A stretch of DNA of 64,000 bases from CAVPOO01 sp963707015 (GTDB lineage Bacteria; Pseudomonadota; Gammaproteobacteria; Thiohalobacterales; Thiohalobacteraceae). Location: the NCBI GenBank assembly GCA_963707015.1, contig CAVPOO010000021.1, positions 248,001-312,000 of the forward strand, in the 5' to 3' direction. Both the position numbers and the translations under genes were made by a program. Positions 42,304 through 52,262 of this stretch are shown here, in pieces (within the stretch, counting starts at the first letter, position 1; the number at the start of each line of letters is the position of its first letter). The notes beneath the pieces are model-generated. The model was not told where the DNA came from. It did no database searches and saw nothing but the letters and a program-made list of their open reading frames with translations.

Positions 42304-45192
42304 TCACAATTCCCTGATACGGATATTGCGGAATTGCACAACTTCGGTATGACATTGGAGTCCAATATAGCCTTCGTCCCGTTTCGTTTTGCCCGCGCTG
42401 GGCACATTAGCAGCCAACAGGCTCCGAAACCGCCCTTTGGACACAAGCAGACCATTAAGCCTGACCTCAATATTCGCGCCTTGCACCTTTATATCGTAGC
42501 GGTTCCAGAAGGTGGATTGACCTGAACCCCGCGGCTGCATGACCTTTGCAGCCCACAATCGCGCCGGAAAACTCTCATAGACTGCGCCGGTTTTGTGCAG
42601 AGGAGATCCATAAATCCCGTTAGCGTGGTCATGGCCATGCTCATCTATTTGCACTTCGATGGTCGAGTCATAGAAGTCATCGTCGAGAACAACAGGTTCC
42701 GGCATGCGCAGGAAGATGCCTGAATTAGCCGCGTTTTCGTAGGCTTTCCAGTCGATCTTCAGGATGAAATCCTTGAACATCCTGGTCGCATACCAGATCA
42801 CGCCCAGAGAGGGTGTCCTGTTATCCACGCCGGCGCCAAGGACAGGGTGAGCCTGATCGGAAACATCAAAGAAGTTCTGACTCCCCCCGGGGGCAATTTT
42901 CCAACCGTCAGTATCCAGGCTCCCGCTGTACAGGGATTCAAACCCGGGCTCATTCGCGAGAAACTCAACCGACGTGTAACGTTCGATTATTGATTCGGCG
43001 ATCTTGCGTGAGAGCGCAATGCCGGTCAGCGCGGGATTGGCCGAACCCGCGGACGGAAAAATCGATTGATCGACACAATAGGCGTTGCTGACATGATGGA
43101 AGCGCCCATGGACATCGGTGACGGACTTGGCGAAGTCCGTGCCCATCCACATGCTTCCCACCTCATGATAGGTGGTGCCAATCCCATCTGAGCCACCCCC
43201 CACATATTCAACCGCAGACGTATCGTCTTGCGAACGTGTGATTTCCAGATTACCGTTCTGCACTCTGAACTCGGGACTGTGCAACGGCGCTGGCGGCGGT
43301 CCTGAGAGTTTCGACCCATCAGAACCGAAGCGAGCGGTATGACAAGGACAGCTGAACACACCTTCAGCCCCAACCCAATCGACGAAGCATCCCTCATGCG
43401 TACAGGTCGCATCGAGCACCCGGTATTGCCCGGCAAAGCGACCGACGAAAAAGCGTCCACTCGGCGTGTCTTCAATACGGAACGAATCATCCGGGATAAC
43501 ATTGACGGGAACCTGGGCGATCACCTCGATCGTCGCCGCGGGTGCAGAGCCGCTGGATGAGGCACCTCCGGTGTTACCTTGTGTCTGATTGGCTAATGCC
43601 GCGATGAAATCGAAGGCCGCTTTATCCTGCGCAGACCGCACTTCACTGTCATCGCCTGTTTCCACCAGGTTGACATAGGCTTTGGGGACTCGCAGCTCGT
43701 TGCCGTTTTCGATGTAGATATCATCGCCCGCCCCGCCAAAGGGATTGACATTCATCCAGCTGACATTCGGCTTACTGCCAATCGGGCTGTTGCGATCTCC
43801 GAAGGTCTCCCCGACCGTGCGAATTCCTATCACAATGCGGTCGTTGCCGAGACCGACTTGTGCCTCTCGAATAGACTCTATATCTTCGATATTGGGTGTC
43901 ATCTGATAGAGAAAACGTTCTGGATCCTTGCTGGCACCCGGAAACATAGGCACATCCATGTTGGGTGCCGCATAAAATTGAAAGTGAAACTGCCCCACAC
44001 CGCTTCCTGAGGTTGGTGTAGATCCAGTGATATGGAGTGCGGCGGTTTTAATTTTTGTCGGATCAGGCACCGGGAGATCGAGGGCGGTTCGCTTGACGCG
44101 CCAGGTAAAGTTACTGCGCACGTGATACATCAGATTACGCCCTATCAATTCTCCATTCTGATTCAAAGGCGCAGGGCGTGGAAACGAGTTCAGGGCCAGA
44201 CGGGTTGAGTTAATCGTATTTCCAGCCAGCACGACCATAGCACTCGACTTGAGATTCAGGCGCACCACGCGCGCCTTGGTTCTGTCTTTCGGATCTCCTG
44301 GATCGGCTAATGCGACAACCACCTGGTTCACACGCCCATTCGCTGTTTTCAGTTTCAAAACCTCGGCATAAGGCACCAGGAAGAGCCTGCGTAAGGCATT
44401 ATTGCCGCCGCTGATTTCGCTGTCTTCCCGTACCGAGTCCAGCAGCAAAGGAACACTGCTGTATTTATCGAAACTGAATAATCCAGACCCTGGGCCTTCC
44501 CCCTGAACCGCAATCGGTGGAGCCAGTGCCGCCTTCAGGGAAGGTACCTGGTTGCCGTTGACGACATCTTCGGCACGGCCTTTCAAGGCTTCATATAAGG
44601 GTCCGTTGATGAAATCCTGCACAGGATAAACGCCGATTTCCCGCTCACTGTACTCATACCCGCCCTTCCACCCCGGGCGGAAAAGATAGTCCTCGATCTC
44701 TTCCGGCCACAGTCTCTCGCCGTCTTCATCGACCTTGTCCATATCGTCCTTCTGGTAGCGCGGCGACCACCCACCCCAGAACAATGACTTGCCACCAACG
44801 CAGCGGGAATGTTTTACGAACGAAGCTTCGTTTGTCTGGCCTGGCTCGACCAGGTCCTCGCCGACTAATGAACCGAGCGCGGTGCTGCGGCGGGTCACGT
44901 TTTGTACGTGTTCGGTAATCAGGAAAGGGCCTGACTCCAGAACCAGAACTCGCGGAGCGTCCACATTGTCAGGCATTCTCCGGCCGCGCTCAAACAGTTT
45001 GGCTGCCGTATATGCCCCGTACATCCCTGAGCCAACGATGACGATATCGAATTGCCCACCGCTTTGTGCCGCAAGAATCTCATCCCAGGTATTACAGGTG
45101 AACCGTGCCATCCCATCGACAGAGAATGTCGTCCTCTGAGTGTCAGGCAGTGGTAATGGAACGCCAGAATCGACGAGTCTATTTAATGGCAT
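42304..45192 (-). CDS. GMC-type flavin oxidoreductase with inserted Rieske domain, fused to DUF1080
   Basis: A 962-residue three-part protein. Residues ~48-67 (FDIVIVGSGMYGAYTAAKLF) form the FAD-binding Rossmann motif of a GMC oxidoreductase; RCVGGKSLFWGGWSP follows. At ~597-617 a complete Rieske 2Fe-2S site, CTHEGC and CPCH, sits inside the enzyme. The GMC C-terminal part (YHEVGSMWMGTD; SANPALTGIALSRKIAE) resumes at ~669. From ~745 to the end lies a DUF1080 (3-keto-disaccharide hydrolase-type, concanavalin-like) domain with GWKI, NSGIFLRMPE, YDSTIEVQIDEHGHD and FRNIRIREL. GMC enzymes can oxidise sugar C3 and DUF1080 proteins cleave 3-keto-glycosides, so the fusion probably does both. No Tat or Sec signal is evident. 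GAGGGA precedes the ATG. Confidence 0.85.
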   Translation of the reverse strand: MPLNRLVDSGVPLPLPDTQRTTFSVDGMARFTCNTWDEILAAQSGGQFDIVIVGSGMYGAYTAAKLFERGRRMPDNVDAPRVLVLESGPFLITEHVQNVTRRSTALGSLVGEDLVEPGQTNEASFVKHSRCVGGKSLFWGGWSPRYQKDDMDKVDEDGERLWPEEIEDYLFRPGWKGGYEYSEREIGVYPVQDFINGPLYEALKGRAEDVVNGNQVPSLKAALAPPIAVQGEGPGSGLFSFDKYSSVPLLLDSVREDSEISGGNNALRRLFLVPYAEVLKLKTANGRVNQVVVALADPGDPKDRTKARVVRLNLKSSAMVVLAGNTINSTRLALNSFPRPAPLNQNGELIGRNLMYHVRSNFTWRVKRTALDLPVPDPTKIKTAALHITGSTPTSGSGVGQFHFQFYAAPNMDVPMFPGASKDPERFLYQMTPNIEDIESIREAQVGLGNDRIVIGIRTVGETFGDRNSPIGSKPNVSWMNVNPFGGAGDDIYIENGNELRVPKAYVNLVETGDDSEVRSAQDKAAFDFIAALANQTQGNTGGASSSGSAPAATIEVIAQVPVNVIPDDSFRIEDTPSGRFFVGRFAGQYRVLDATCTHEGCFVDWVGAEGVFSCPCHTARFGSDGSKLSGPPPAPLHSPEFRVQNGNLEITRSQDDTSAVEYVGGGSDGIGTTYHEVGSMWMGTDFAKSVTDVHGRFHHVSNAYCVDQSIFPSAGSANPALTGIALSRKIAESIIERYTSVEFLANEPGFESLYSGSLDTDGWKIAPGGSQNFFDVSDQAHPVLGAGVDNRTPSLGVIWYATRMFKDFILKIDWKAYENAANSGIFLRMPEPVVLDDDFYDSTIEVQIDEHGHDHANGIYGSPLHKTGAVYESFPARLWAAKVMQPRGSGQSTFWNRYDIKVQGANIEVRLNGLLVSKGRFRSLLAANVPSAGKTKRDEGYIGLQCHTEVVQFRNIRIREL

Positions 45193-45573
45193 AGCGATCC
45201 CTCATTTGAGATATGCTCCAAACCGGCGTACAGATGTGTGCGCCGCCGGCCTATCCTGTTAGTGACGAACGACCACGCTTATAACCAGCAAAGCAGTGCA
45301 TACGCCGGGGCCAACGATACGATTGTTGAATTCGAAACGCCAGGCCCCTGGGACCGGGGATTGAGCAATTGATGCAGGCGGCGTGGAGGGCAGAGACCGG
45401 CCAAAGACCCCGTCAGTCAGCGAGTCTTGACTAACGGTGAGTTGCTACTGAGAACGGGCATTGAATTACACCAGTTGACACGCGGCCACCGCTCATCATC
45501 TGCCCCTGTTTGCTCGCCTCTCCCGCGCTATCTTTGTGAGGGTGCCACCGCCGCAGGAAACTCCCGGGAAACC
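45193..45573. other. Intergenic region between the fusion gene and the SPFH gene
   Basis: About 380 bp. The part next to 45193 should carry the fusion-gene promoter. A plus-strand frame at 45427 runs into the SPFH gene and has no recognisable product. Nothing else seen. Confidence 0.3.
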
Positions 45574-46422
45574 TCAGCGGGCCGTCAGCTTATCGGTCGG
45601 CAGAATCATGTCGAAACCGTGCATATTGGCCGGTACCACGATGGTATTCGCACCTGTCTCCGCAAACTTCTGGAGCGTAAGATTTAACTCGTGCTGCAGG
45701 TACTCGGTGGTCAGTGTCTTATTGATGATGTTGTTGGCATTGGCGATACCCTGAGCACGGATGGCTTCGATCTCGGCGTTCCTGCGCTCGATCTCGACCA
45801 TGACCTGCTTCGCCTCCAGCCGCTTCTGGTTGGCAACTGCCTCACGGATCGATTCCTCGATAGAGGGGTCAGTCAGGACCGAGCGGATCACAACGCGAGT
45901 CACCTCAAAGACACCAGGATCGTTGCCATCCAGGGTTTGCTGCAGACGGGCCTTGATGGAATCGGCGATCTGCTCGCGTTTCTTGTGCATGGTAAGTGAG
46001 TCGATCTCGGCAACAGTCTCGTAGGCGGCACGGCGTGCCTCGCGGTAAACCAGGCGGTAGGCTGGAAAATAGCTGTCGGACTCGTTGTCGTACTGGTGGG
46101 CGTTGGCATACTTGACGTACAGATCGGCGATCTGCCCGCTGGCCGCCTTGTAGAAGACCGTTACATCCATGTCACGCAGCGAGAGGTTATCGGCCGCTTT
46201 GGGTGTCAAGTCGGTAAGGTCGATCGCGATCTCCTTGCCGACAAACTCAGTGATCCGGATCACCCCGGGCACCCTGAAATTCAGTCCCGGTGCGACTTCT
46301 TCCGGGTCGATCTTGCCGAGGGTCTTCCTGACCCCGACATTGCCTGACTCAATCAGGACAATTGTGAAAAACAGAAACACAACGACCAGGACGCCGAAAA
46401 ATACCGTAGCAGCGTAACGCAT
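45574..46422 (-). CDS. SPFH/prohibitin-family membrane protein
   Basis: A 282-residue protein with one N-terminal membrane helix, then an SPFH (band 7) domain starting ESGNVGVRKTLGKIDPEEVAPGLNF, and a C-terminal coiled coil rich in Glu, Ala and Arg (EAKQVMVEIERRNAEIEAIRAQG). Length and order match prohibitin-like HflC/K relatives that form membrane ring scaffolds and modulate proteases. No hflX/hflK partner is adjacent, so the specific role is unknown. Confidence 0.88.
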   Translation of the reverse strand: MRYAATVFFGVLVVVFLFFTIVLIESGNVGVRKTLGKIDPEEVAPGLNFRVPGVIRITEFVGKEIAIDLTDLTPKAADNLSLRDMDVTVFYKAASGQIADLYVKYANAHQYDNESDSYFPAYRLVYREARRAAYETVAEIDSLTMHKKREQIADSIKARLQQTLDGNDPGVFEVTRVVIRSVLTDPSIEESIREAVANQKRLEAKQVMVEIERRNAEIEAIRAQGIANANNIINKTLTTEYLQHELNLTLQKFAETGANTIVVPANMHGFDMILPTDKLTAR

Positions 46423-46567
46423 GACCCGGAGCTCCTTGACAATGCCAGACCTTTTCTTAAACGACGTCGAAACGGCCTCAGTGGTTGCCAGGACCGCGAG
46501 AGAAACGTCTATCAGGAAACCCTGATCGGCCTGTCACAGTATTTCTGTAACCGCGACCAACAGCCCT

Positions 46568-46725
46568 GGCAGGCCGTTGAAAGACCGCCATGCGGCACAA
46601 CCCGGCGTTACGAATTGGCTCAAAATGCGGGAGCGCGAAGTGGCAAACTGCCTGTAGACTGCGCTGTCTCGCCGCTGTGGGCCTTAACCTGCACTCGCCT
46701 GAGACTTTTTTGACAGCCTGCCAGT
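46568..46725 (+). repeat. Dispersed ~160-bp repeat, copy 2
   Basis: Plus-strand order GGCCGTTGAAAGACCGCCATG, GCGGCACAAC, CAAAATGCGGG, GCGAAGTGGCAAACTG, AGACTGCGC corresponds to copy 1 (12213-12383) read on the minus strand. More diverged, roughly 70-75 percent by eye. Confidence 0.65.
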
Positions 46726-46803
46726 TCTCGCCGGTTTTGCGCCAAGCGGCCTGGCAACATGCCAGATACTTCGTTCGACCTCTCTCAGCGTTGGAACGGA
46801 GTC

Positions 46804-48738
46804 CTAGTAGTGGTCAATCGATACACTGTTGCGTTCTTGCGATGTTTCGTGCGACCAGAATTGATAATTGCCGGGCCCGTATGCCTTTGCACGGTACATA
46901 GCCGCGTCCGCAGCTGTTATTAACGTACAACCGCTTGAGCCGTCTGCTGGACCAATAGCAATACCGATGCTCGCATGGACCGTTAATTCATGACCCTCCG
47001 TCTCTATTGGAAAGGATACTGCACGCATAATCTTTTTCACCACCTCTTCAACCCCCTCTCTGGATTCGTATGACTCCAGGAGGATTAGAAATTCGTCGCC
47101 GCCGAAGCGAGCGACTGTATCCTCTCTCCTCAACAATGCTACCAGCCGCTTAGCCAAAGCCTGTAACAGATGATCTCCGACCCCATGACCGTAGGTGTCG
47201 TTAATACTCTTGAAATCATCAAGGTCCATAAACAAAAGCGCCAACTCTGTACCCTCCCGAATACATCGTTGTAGCGCATGTGCAACCCGGTCATTAAACA
47301 TAAGGCGGTTCGGCAGTCCGGTCAAAGGATCGTGGTGCGCCAGGAAATCCAGATCCTTTTGGTGTTCCTTGATTGGGGTTATATCCGAAAACACCGAGAC
47401 GTAATGAGTAAGTTCATCGTTCCGGTTAAAGACTGCGCTGATTGACTGCCAGGACGGGTAAGCTTCTCCGTTCTTTCGTCGGTCCCATAGCTCCCCTTCC
47501 CAATATCCACTTCTCTCAATCTCTCCCCAGAGTCTGTGATAAAACGCTTCGTCGTGACGCCCGGATTTAATAGATGAAGGATTCTTTCCCAAGACTTCTT
47601 GCTGCGTATATCCCGTGATCGCCGTAAATGCAGGGTTAACGGATACGATACGGTTGTCCTTGTCAGTAACCACCACGCCTTGTTTGGTAGACTTAAAGAC
47701 CACCCCCGCAAGGCGGAGCTGGTCTTCAGCGTGTTTGCGCCCTGTGATGTCCAGACCGGATGACAGAGTACCCACAATTTCTCCAGCCGGACCATGCTGC
47801 AAGGTGTTATGCCACAGCAGGTAACGGATATCCCCACCCGCCGTTACAATTTCGTTTTCATGATATTCAACCGGTGCAATCTCACCCGCTATCATCTGTT
47901 GAAATATGGCGTATACACTTTCTCTTTCAGGCTCCGGAATCGCGACATCGAACCAGCTTGCGCCAAGCAGGTCATCTTGCGATCGTCCAAGTATTTCGCA
48001 GCCGCGCTGATTTATCAGCGTAATGCAGCCCTTGGCGTCTAACCCGACGATCATGGTTTCCGAAATCTGCAGGTAGCGCTCAGCATTAGCCTTTTCCTGC
48101 AGCAGATCCAGTTGAGTCTGTTTCTGCGCGGTTATATCTTCTGAAATACCCAGAAGAAAGGCAGGGTTTCCCTGCTCATCGAGAATCGGCATTTTCTTGG
48201 TATGAAGAACTCGTTTGCCGCAGCCCTGTGTATCGATTTCTTCTTCCGGAATGTCCAGAGTTGCTCCGCTGTGTAAGACGTGTCTGTCCTTACTGGCGAA
48301 AAATTCCGCCTGCTCATGGGGGAAAAAGTCAAAGTCATTGTTTCCAAGCAGCACATCCCGACCATACCCCAATAATTTCTCACCTGCTTGATTGACGCGG
48401 ATAAAGCGCAGATGCTCGGCATCTTTGATGAAAATCATGTTGGGAAGATTTTCGATGATTGAATCGAGGAATTTCTCTGCGGTGCGCGCTTGTTCGGTTG
48501 CAGCGTCGGCGCGGTGGAGCATGATTTGTGCAAAAACCCCAAACGCCAGTGACACCGCTATAACGCTAAACCGCATCCACAGGTCGATCGGATCAGGGTG
48601 CAGAAACTGATCAATGATGTCACCTTCCTGAAACAGGTAAACATCTACCAGCGTATCAGCAAGATAAAAGCCGACACCTAGAAGGCCGCTTAACCAAACC
48701 AGCTTCCGGTCCTTACTCCTAACAACTGGTACGTCCAT
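46804..48738 (-). CDS. Membrane diguanylate cyclase with three PAS domains
   Basis: A 644-residue sensor. Two hydrophobic segments (about 13-30 and 50-72) flank a short periplasmic loop, followed by three PAS/PAC modules (starting near FLDSIIENLPNMIF, YLQISETMIVGLD and FKSTKQGVVVTDKD) and a GGDEF domain. The active site is intact as RFGGDEF, and RRED five residues before it is a classical RxxD inhibitory site, so it should make c-di-GMP with product feedback. No EAL domain. Transcribed alone. Confidence 0.92.
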   Translation of the reverse strand: MDVPVVRSKDRKLVWLSGLLGVGFYLADTLVDVYLFQEGDIIDQFLHPDPIDLWMRFSVIAVSLAFGVFAQIMLHRADAATEQARTAEKFLDSIIENLPNMIFIKDAEHLRFIRVNQAGEKLLGYGRDVLLGNNDFDFFPHEQAEFFASKDRHVLHSGATLDIPEEEIDTQGCGKRVLHTKKMPILDEQGNPAFLLGISEDITAQKQTQLDLLQEKANAERYLQISETMIVGLDAKGCITLINQRGCEILGRSQDDLLGASWFDVAIPEPERESVYAIFQQMIAGEIAPVEYHENEIVTAGGDIRYLLWHNTLQHGPAGEIVGTLSSGLDITGRKHAEDQLRLAGVVFKSTKQGVVVTDKDNRIVSVNPAFTAITGYTQQEVLGKNPSSIKSGRHDEAFYHRLWGEIERSGYWEGELWDRRKNGEAYPSWQSISAVFNRNDELTHYVSVFSDITPIKEHQKDLDFLAHHDPLTGLPNRLMFNDRVAHALQRCIREGTELALLFMDLDDFKSINDTYGHGVGDHLLQALAKRLVALLRREDTVARFGGDEFLILLESYESREGVEEVVKKIMRAVSFPIETEGHELTVHASIGIAIGPADGSSGCTLITAADAAMYRAKAYGPGNYQFWSHETSQERNSVSIDHY

Positions 48739-49207
48739 GCGACTAAGCTTCGCGAACTATCAATAATATGCGGAGGGATTGGAACGATGCTAACCCTTAT
48801 GACTCAAGAAATGAACCGGGTAAACTTCAGCCGTTCTATCAGTGTCTCGTTATAGCGACTGAACCAGACCCCACTTGATGTGCGAAAGGCACCTGGCCTG
48901 CGCTGGACGCAGGCGTAAAAAGCGCAGAGAATTTCGATTTCGAGCATTGGGACTTTCCGCCGCAACAGGTTAGAGCTCTGCGATCCTGCGACCGGGACAT
49001 CAGCCGGCGTGTTGGCGGAACCGGTCAAGGCCTTGCCGATCGGATCCGTGGTGTGATCGTGCGGCGCGTCGGGCGTAACCAGTTCTACCTGCAGCGCTTT
49101 ACTGGCACATAGTGCCCTTACCTTTCCCCTCCTCAAGAACACCCCCACCGGACCGCTACACCCGGAGAACAGAAAAACTGCAGGGCACAGACAAGGAAGC
49201 ACGCAAC
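48739..49207. other. Divergent intergenic region
   Basis: About 470 bp between the diguanylate cyclase and the glutamate synthase-family gene. A minus-strand frame at 48804-49202 encodes no protein I recognise and lacks a ribosome binding site. Promoters for both flanking genes must lie here. Confidence 0.3.
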
Positions 49208-50746
49208 ATGGAACTGTCGGGAAACAACTTTCTTATCACCTCTCTGGAACTCCTGGCCGCCCTCTTCGTCGTCGCGATCGGCGCGCTGATACTCTGGGCA
49301 CTGGGCGCCTATGTCATCGACACAACGCAGAGCAAGCACGCAATCCGTCGCAACTACCCGGTCATCGGGCGCTTCCGCTATTTCTTCGAACATCTGGGTG
49401 CTTTCTTCCGTCAGTACTTTTTTTCCCAGGACCGCGAAGAACTGCCCTTCAACCGCGCCGAACGCAGCTGGGTCTACCAGGCCGCCAAGAACCTCGACAC
49501 CACCGTTCCCTTTGGTTCCACCCATGATATCCGCTCGAGCGGCTCGGTCTTCTTCGTCAACTGCCCGTTTCCGAAGCTGGGTGAAGACGCCACACCGACA
49601 GCGGCGGTTACCTTCGGCCCCTGTTGCGAGCACCCCTACACCACGGACGCGCTCATCAATGTGTCGGGCATGAGCTACGGTGCAATCTCCCGACCCGCGG
49701 TGCAGGCACTGTCCCACGGTGCCCGCATGGCCGGCTGCTGGATGAATACCGGCGAAGGCGGCCTGTCAGCCTATCATCTCGAAGGCGGCGCAGACCTTGT
49801 CTATCAGATTGGCACCGCCAAGTACGGCATACGCGATGGTGATGGCCAGCTCAGCGATGAAAAACTGCGCCAGGTCGCTCGACACGACAGCGTGCGCATG
49901 TTCGAGATCAAACTCAGCCAGGGCGCGAAGCCTGGCAAGGGCGGCATCCTGCCGGCGGCCAAGGTCACCGACGAGATTGCCCGCATTCGCGGCATACCCA
50001 GGCACCAGGACTCCATCAGTCCCAACCGGCATGCCGAGATCAACAGCGTCGATGACCTGCTGGATATGATCGACCACATCCGGCACATCACCGGCAAACC
50101 GGTCGGCTTCAAGGCCGTCATGGGTTCGCTCGAGTGGCTCGATCATCTGTGCGGCGAAATCCATCGGCGTGGCACTGAGTCCGCCCCCGACTTCATCACG
50201 GTTGACGGCGCGGAAGGTGGCACCGGCGCCGCCCCGATGAGTCTGATGGATCACATGGGCATACCGCTGAGGGAAAGCCTGCCCCTGGTTGTGAACAAAC
50301 TGCTCGAATATGGTCTGCGCGATCGCGTCCGGGTCATCGCCTCTGGAAAACTGGTCACGCCCGCCGCTGTGGCCTGGGCACTCTGCATGGGCGCGGACTT
50401 TTGCGCGACGGCGCGTGGCTTCATGTTCGCACTGGGTTGCATACAGGCACTGCAGTGCAACAAGGATACCTGCCCGACAGGCATTACCAGCCACAACCCG
50501 CGCCTGCAGAGGGGCCTCGATCCACAGCTGAAGGCCGTGCGGGTAAGCAACTACGCGCATAACCTGGCGCACGAGGTTTGCGTAATTGCGCACGCCTGCG
50601 GCGTCTCATCGCCCCGCCATCTGCGTCGCCATCATGCACGCATGGTGACCGAACAGGGGGTCTCTGTGCCCATGAACGAACGCTACCCGGAGCCGGTCCC
50701 CACCGTCACCGATGTGGTCCCCTTAGAGCAGTCCCGGCGCGCGTAG
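49208..50746 (+). CDS. FMN-binding glutamate synthase-family protein
   Basis: A 512-residue protein with an N-terminal membrane helix (about residues 12-35) and a GltB-type FMN/FeS domain. Recognisable parts: SGMSYGAISRPAVQALSHGA, NTGEGGLSAYH, KLSQGAKPGKGGILP, TVDGAEGGTGAAP and the 3Fe-4S-type CIQALQCNKDTCPTGITSHNP. It lacks the glutaminase domain of true glutamate synthase, so the substrate is unknown. The DoxX gene follows on the same strand about 160 bp later. Confidence 0.9.
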   Translation: MELSGNNFLITSLELLAALFVVAIGALILWALGAYVIDTTQSKHAIRRNYPVIGRFRYFFEHLGAFFRQYFFSQDREELPFNRAERSWVYQAAKNLDTTVPFGSTHDIRSSGSVFFVNCPFPKLGEDATPTAAVTFGPCCEHPYTTDALINVSGMSYGAISRPAVQALSHGARMAGCWMNTGEGGLSAYHLEGGADLVYQIGTAKYGIRDGDGQLSDEKLRQVARHDSVRMFEIKLSQGAKPGKGGILPAAKVTDEIARIRGIPRHQDSISPNRHAEINSVDDLLDMIDHIRHITGKPVGFKAVMGSLEWLDHLCGEIHRRGTESAPDFITVDGAEGGTGAAPMSLMDHMGIPLRESLPLVVNKLLEYGLRDRVRVIASGKLVTPAAVAWALCMGADFCATARGFMFALGCIQALQCNKDTCPTGITSHNPRLQRGLDPQLKAVRVSNYAHNLAHEVCVIAHACGVSSPRHLRRHHARMVTEQGVSVPMNERYPEPVPTVTDVVPLEQSRRA

Positions 50747-50904
50747 CCAGCGCGGTTCCTCCCGGGAAGAAACCTGGGACTTGCGAGACGTCCCGCGATC
50801 GTCAACTCCCCGGCGATTGCGCGTCGACCGCTTTCGTGTAGACTCTGCCGACAGCGACGCCCCGCGTCTGGATGACAAACACGCATTACCGGCGGAGACT
50901 GATC

Positions 50905-51495
50905 ATGCGACTGCTACTGAGCCTGCAACGTTTGCTGGATGCCACCCGGGTGTTCGATTTTCTCGGCCCGCTGGCGCTGCGCATCTACCTCGCACCCATA
51001 TTCATCCTTGCCGGGAGCAACAAGCTCGCAAATGTGGAAAATGTGGCCTTCTGGTTTGAATCCCTGGGACTGCCGGCACCGCAGCTCATGGTCTATCTCG
51101 CCGGCCTGACCGAACTCATCGGCGGCATCTGCCTGGTCGCCGGACTCGCGGTACGCTGGTTCGCCATTCCCCTGATGGTCACCATGGCGGTAGCCGCAAC
51201 CACGGCTCACTGGGAAAACGGCTGGCATGTACTGCCGGAGAGCGAGCTTACCGTTCCCTGGGAATGGCGAACGGATATGATCGAAGGTGCCGCGCTACGC
51301 AAGGAAAAGGCCGTCGAACTGCTCGAGGCGCATGGCAACATCGACTGGCTGACAGAATACGGCAATATCACCATCCTCAAAAACGGCGTCGAGTTTGCGG
51401 CAAGCTATTTCATGATGCTGCTGGTGTTGTTCTTTATCGGGGCGGGACGCTTCTTCAGCCTCGATTACTGGATCGCGCGGGCCGTGCAACGCTGA
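50905..51495 (+). CDS. DoxX-family membrane protein, HvfX-like
   Basis: A ~196-residue membrane protein with four or five hydrophobic segments. The start LLDATRVFDFLGPLALRIYL, the KLANVENVAFWFESLGLP region, TELIGGICLVAGLAVRWFAI and ATTAHWENGWHVLP match what I recall of the HvfX group of DoxX proteins, the membrane member of EGKCG copper-binding RiPP systems. The hvfABC genes here are 20 kb away and lack this member. An earlier in-frame ATG at 50872 is possible. Confidence 0.75.
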   Translation: MRLLLSLQRLLDATRVFDFLGPLALRIYLAPIFILAGSNKLANVENVAFWFESLGLPAPQLMVYLAGLTELIGGICLVAGLAVRWFAIPLMVTMAVAATTAHWENGWHVLPESELTVPWEWRTDMIEGAALRKEKAVELLEAHGNIDWLTEYGNITILKNGVEFAASYFMMLLVLFFIGAGRFFSLDYWIARAVQR

Positions 51496-51540
51496 TTGCC
51501 AGTGCGGCGAGAGCGGATGCTGCTGGCCCGTCGTTTAACA

Positions 51541-51788
51541 CTAGCCCGCATTTCTCACCGGGATCCCGGATGCTGGCGCAGGGCTCGTGTGTCCGGACGC
51601 CGCGCTGGAGCGAAAGTGGTAGCCGTAGCTACCACTTGAGTGAAGCGCAAATCCGGGCGCGCGAGAACCAGCCAGGGCCGGGATAGGCATTGCCTGATTA
51701 CACACTGCCTTTTTCCTGATCCGCACTCTGTTCTTTACCTCAGTGCATTATGTGACTCTATCGCCGCCCGGTGAGAAATGCGGGCTAG
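51541..51788 (-). mobile_element. 248-bp MITE-like element, copy 2
   Basis: Same length and 18-bp perfect inverted ends (CCCGCATTTCTCACCGGG) as 15286-15533, in inverse orientation, again bordered by CTAG on both sides. Internal palindrome around AGTGGTAGCCGTAGCTACCA is conserved. It fills the gap between the HvfX-like gene and gloA. Confidence 0.85.
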
Positions 51789-51855
51789 CCATAGAAGACC
51801 ATGCAAAGAACACTGGTCAGCACTTGCGTGGCTTGCGTGACCCGCCCTGTCGCGG

Positions 51856-52242
51856 TCAGTGCTTCGCGCCTATTAGCTCGATCTGGTAGCCATCGGGGTC
51901 TTCGACGAAGGCGATGATGGTCGTGCCTGCATTCATGGGCCCGGCATCCCGGATAACCTTGCCACCGCGATTGCGAATCTCCTCGCAGGCCTCGTAGACA
52001 TCGTTCACTTCCAGCGCGATATGACCAAAGCCCGCGCCGAGATCGTAATGATCCGTGTCCCAGTTGTATGTCAATTCGATCACCGTGTGATCGCCTTCCT
52101 CACCGTATCCCACGAACGCCAGCGTGAACTCGCCATCCGGGTAATCCTTCTGCCGCAGCAGCTTCATCCCGAGTACGTTGGTATAAAAGTCAATCGAGCG
52201 CTGCAGATCACCCACGCGCAACATCGTGTGCAGAATACGCAT
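51856..52242 (-). CDS. gloA: Lactoylglutathione lyase (glyoxalase I)
   Basis: A 128-residue metalloenzyme that isomerises the methylglyoxal-glutathione adduct. The metal ligands are visible: His5 (ILHTMLRV), Glu in TVIELTYN, His in FGHIALEV and Glu in DPDGYQIELI. Length and sequence match the Ni-dependent bacterial form. Stands alone downstream of the GGDEF-EAL gene. Confidence 0.96.
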   Translation of the reverse strand: MRILHTMLRVGDLQRSIDFYTNVLGMKLLRQKDYPDGEFTLAFVGYGEEGDHTVIELTYNWDTDHYDLGAGFGHIALEVNDVYEACEEIRNRGGKVIRDAGPMNAGTTIIAFVEDPDGYQIELIGAKH

Positions 52243-52262
52243 AGCCTCACATCCTCCTGAAG

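Noticed and set aside
48804..49202. 132-residue minus-strand frame before the glutamate synthase-family gene
   Set aside because: No ribosome binding site, no recognisable domain, and it covers a divergent promoter region.
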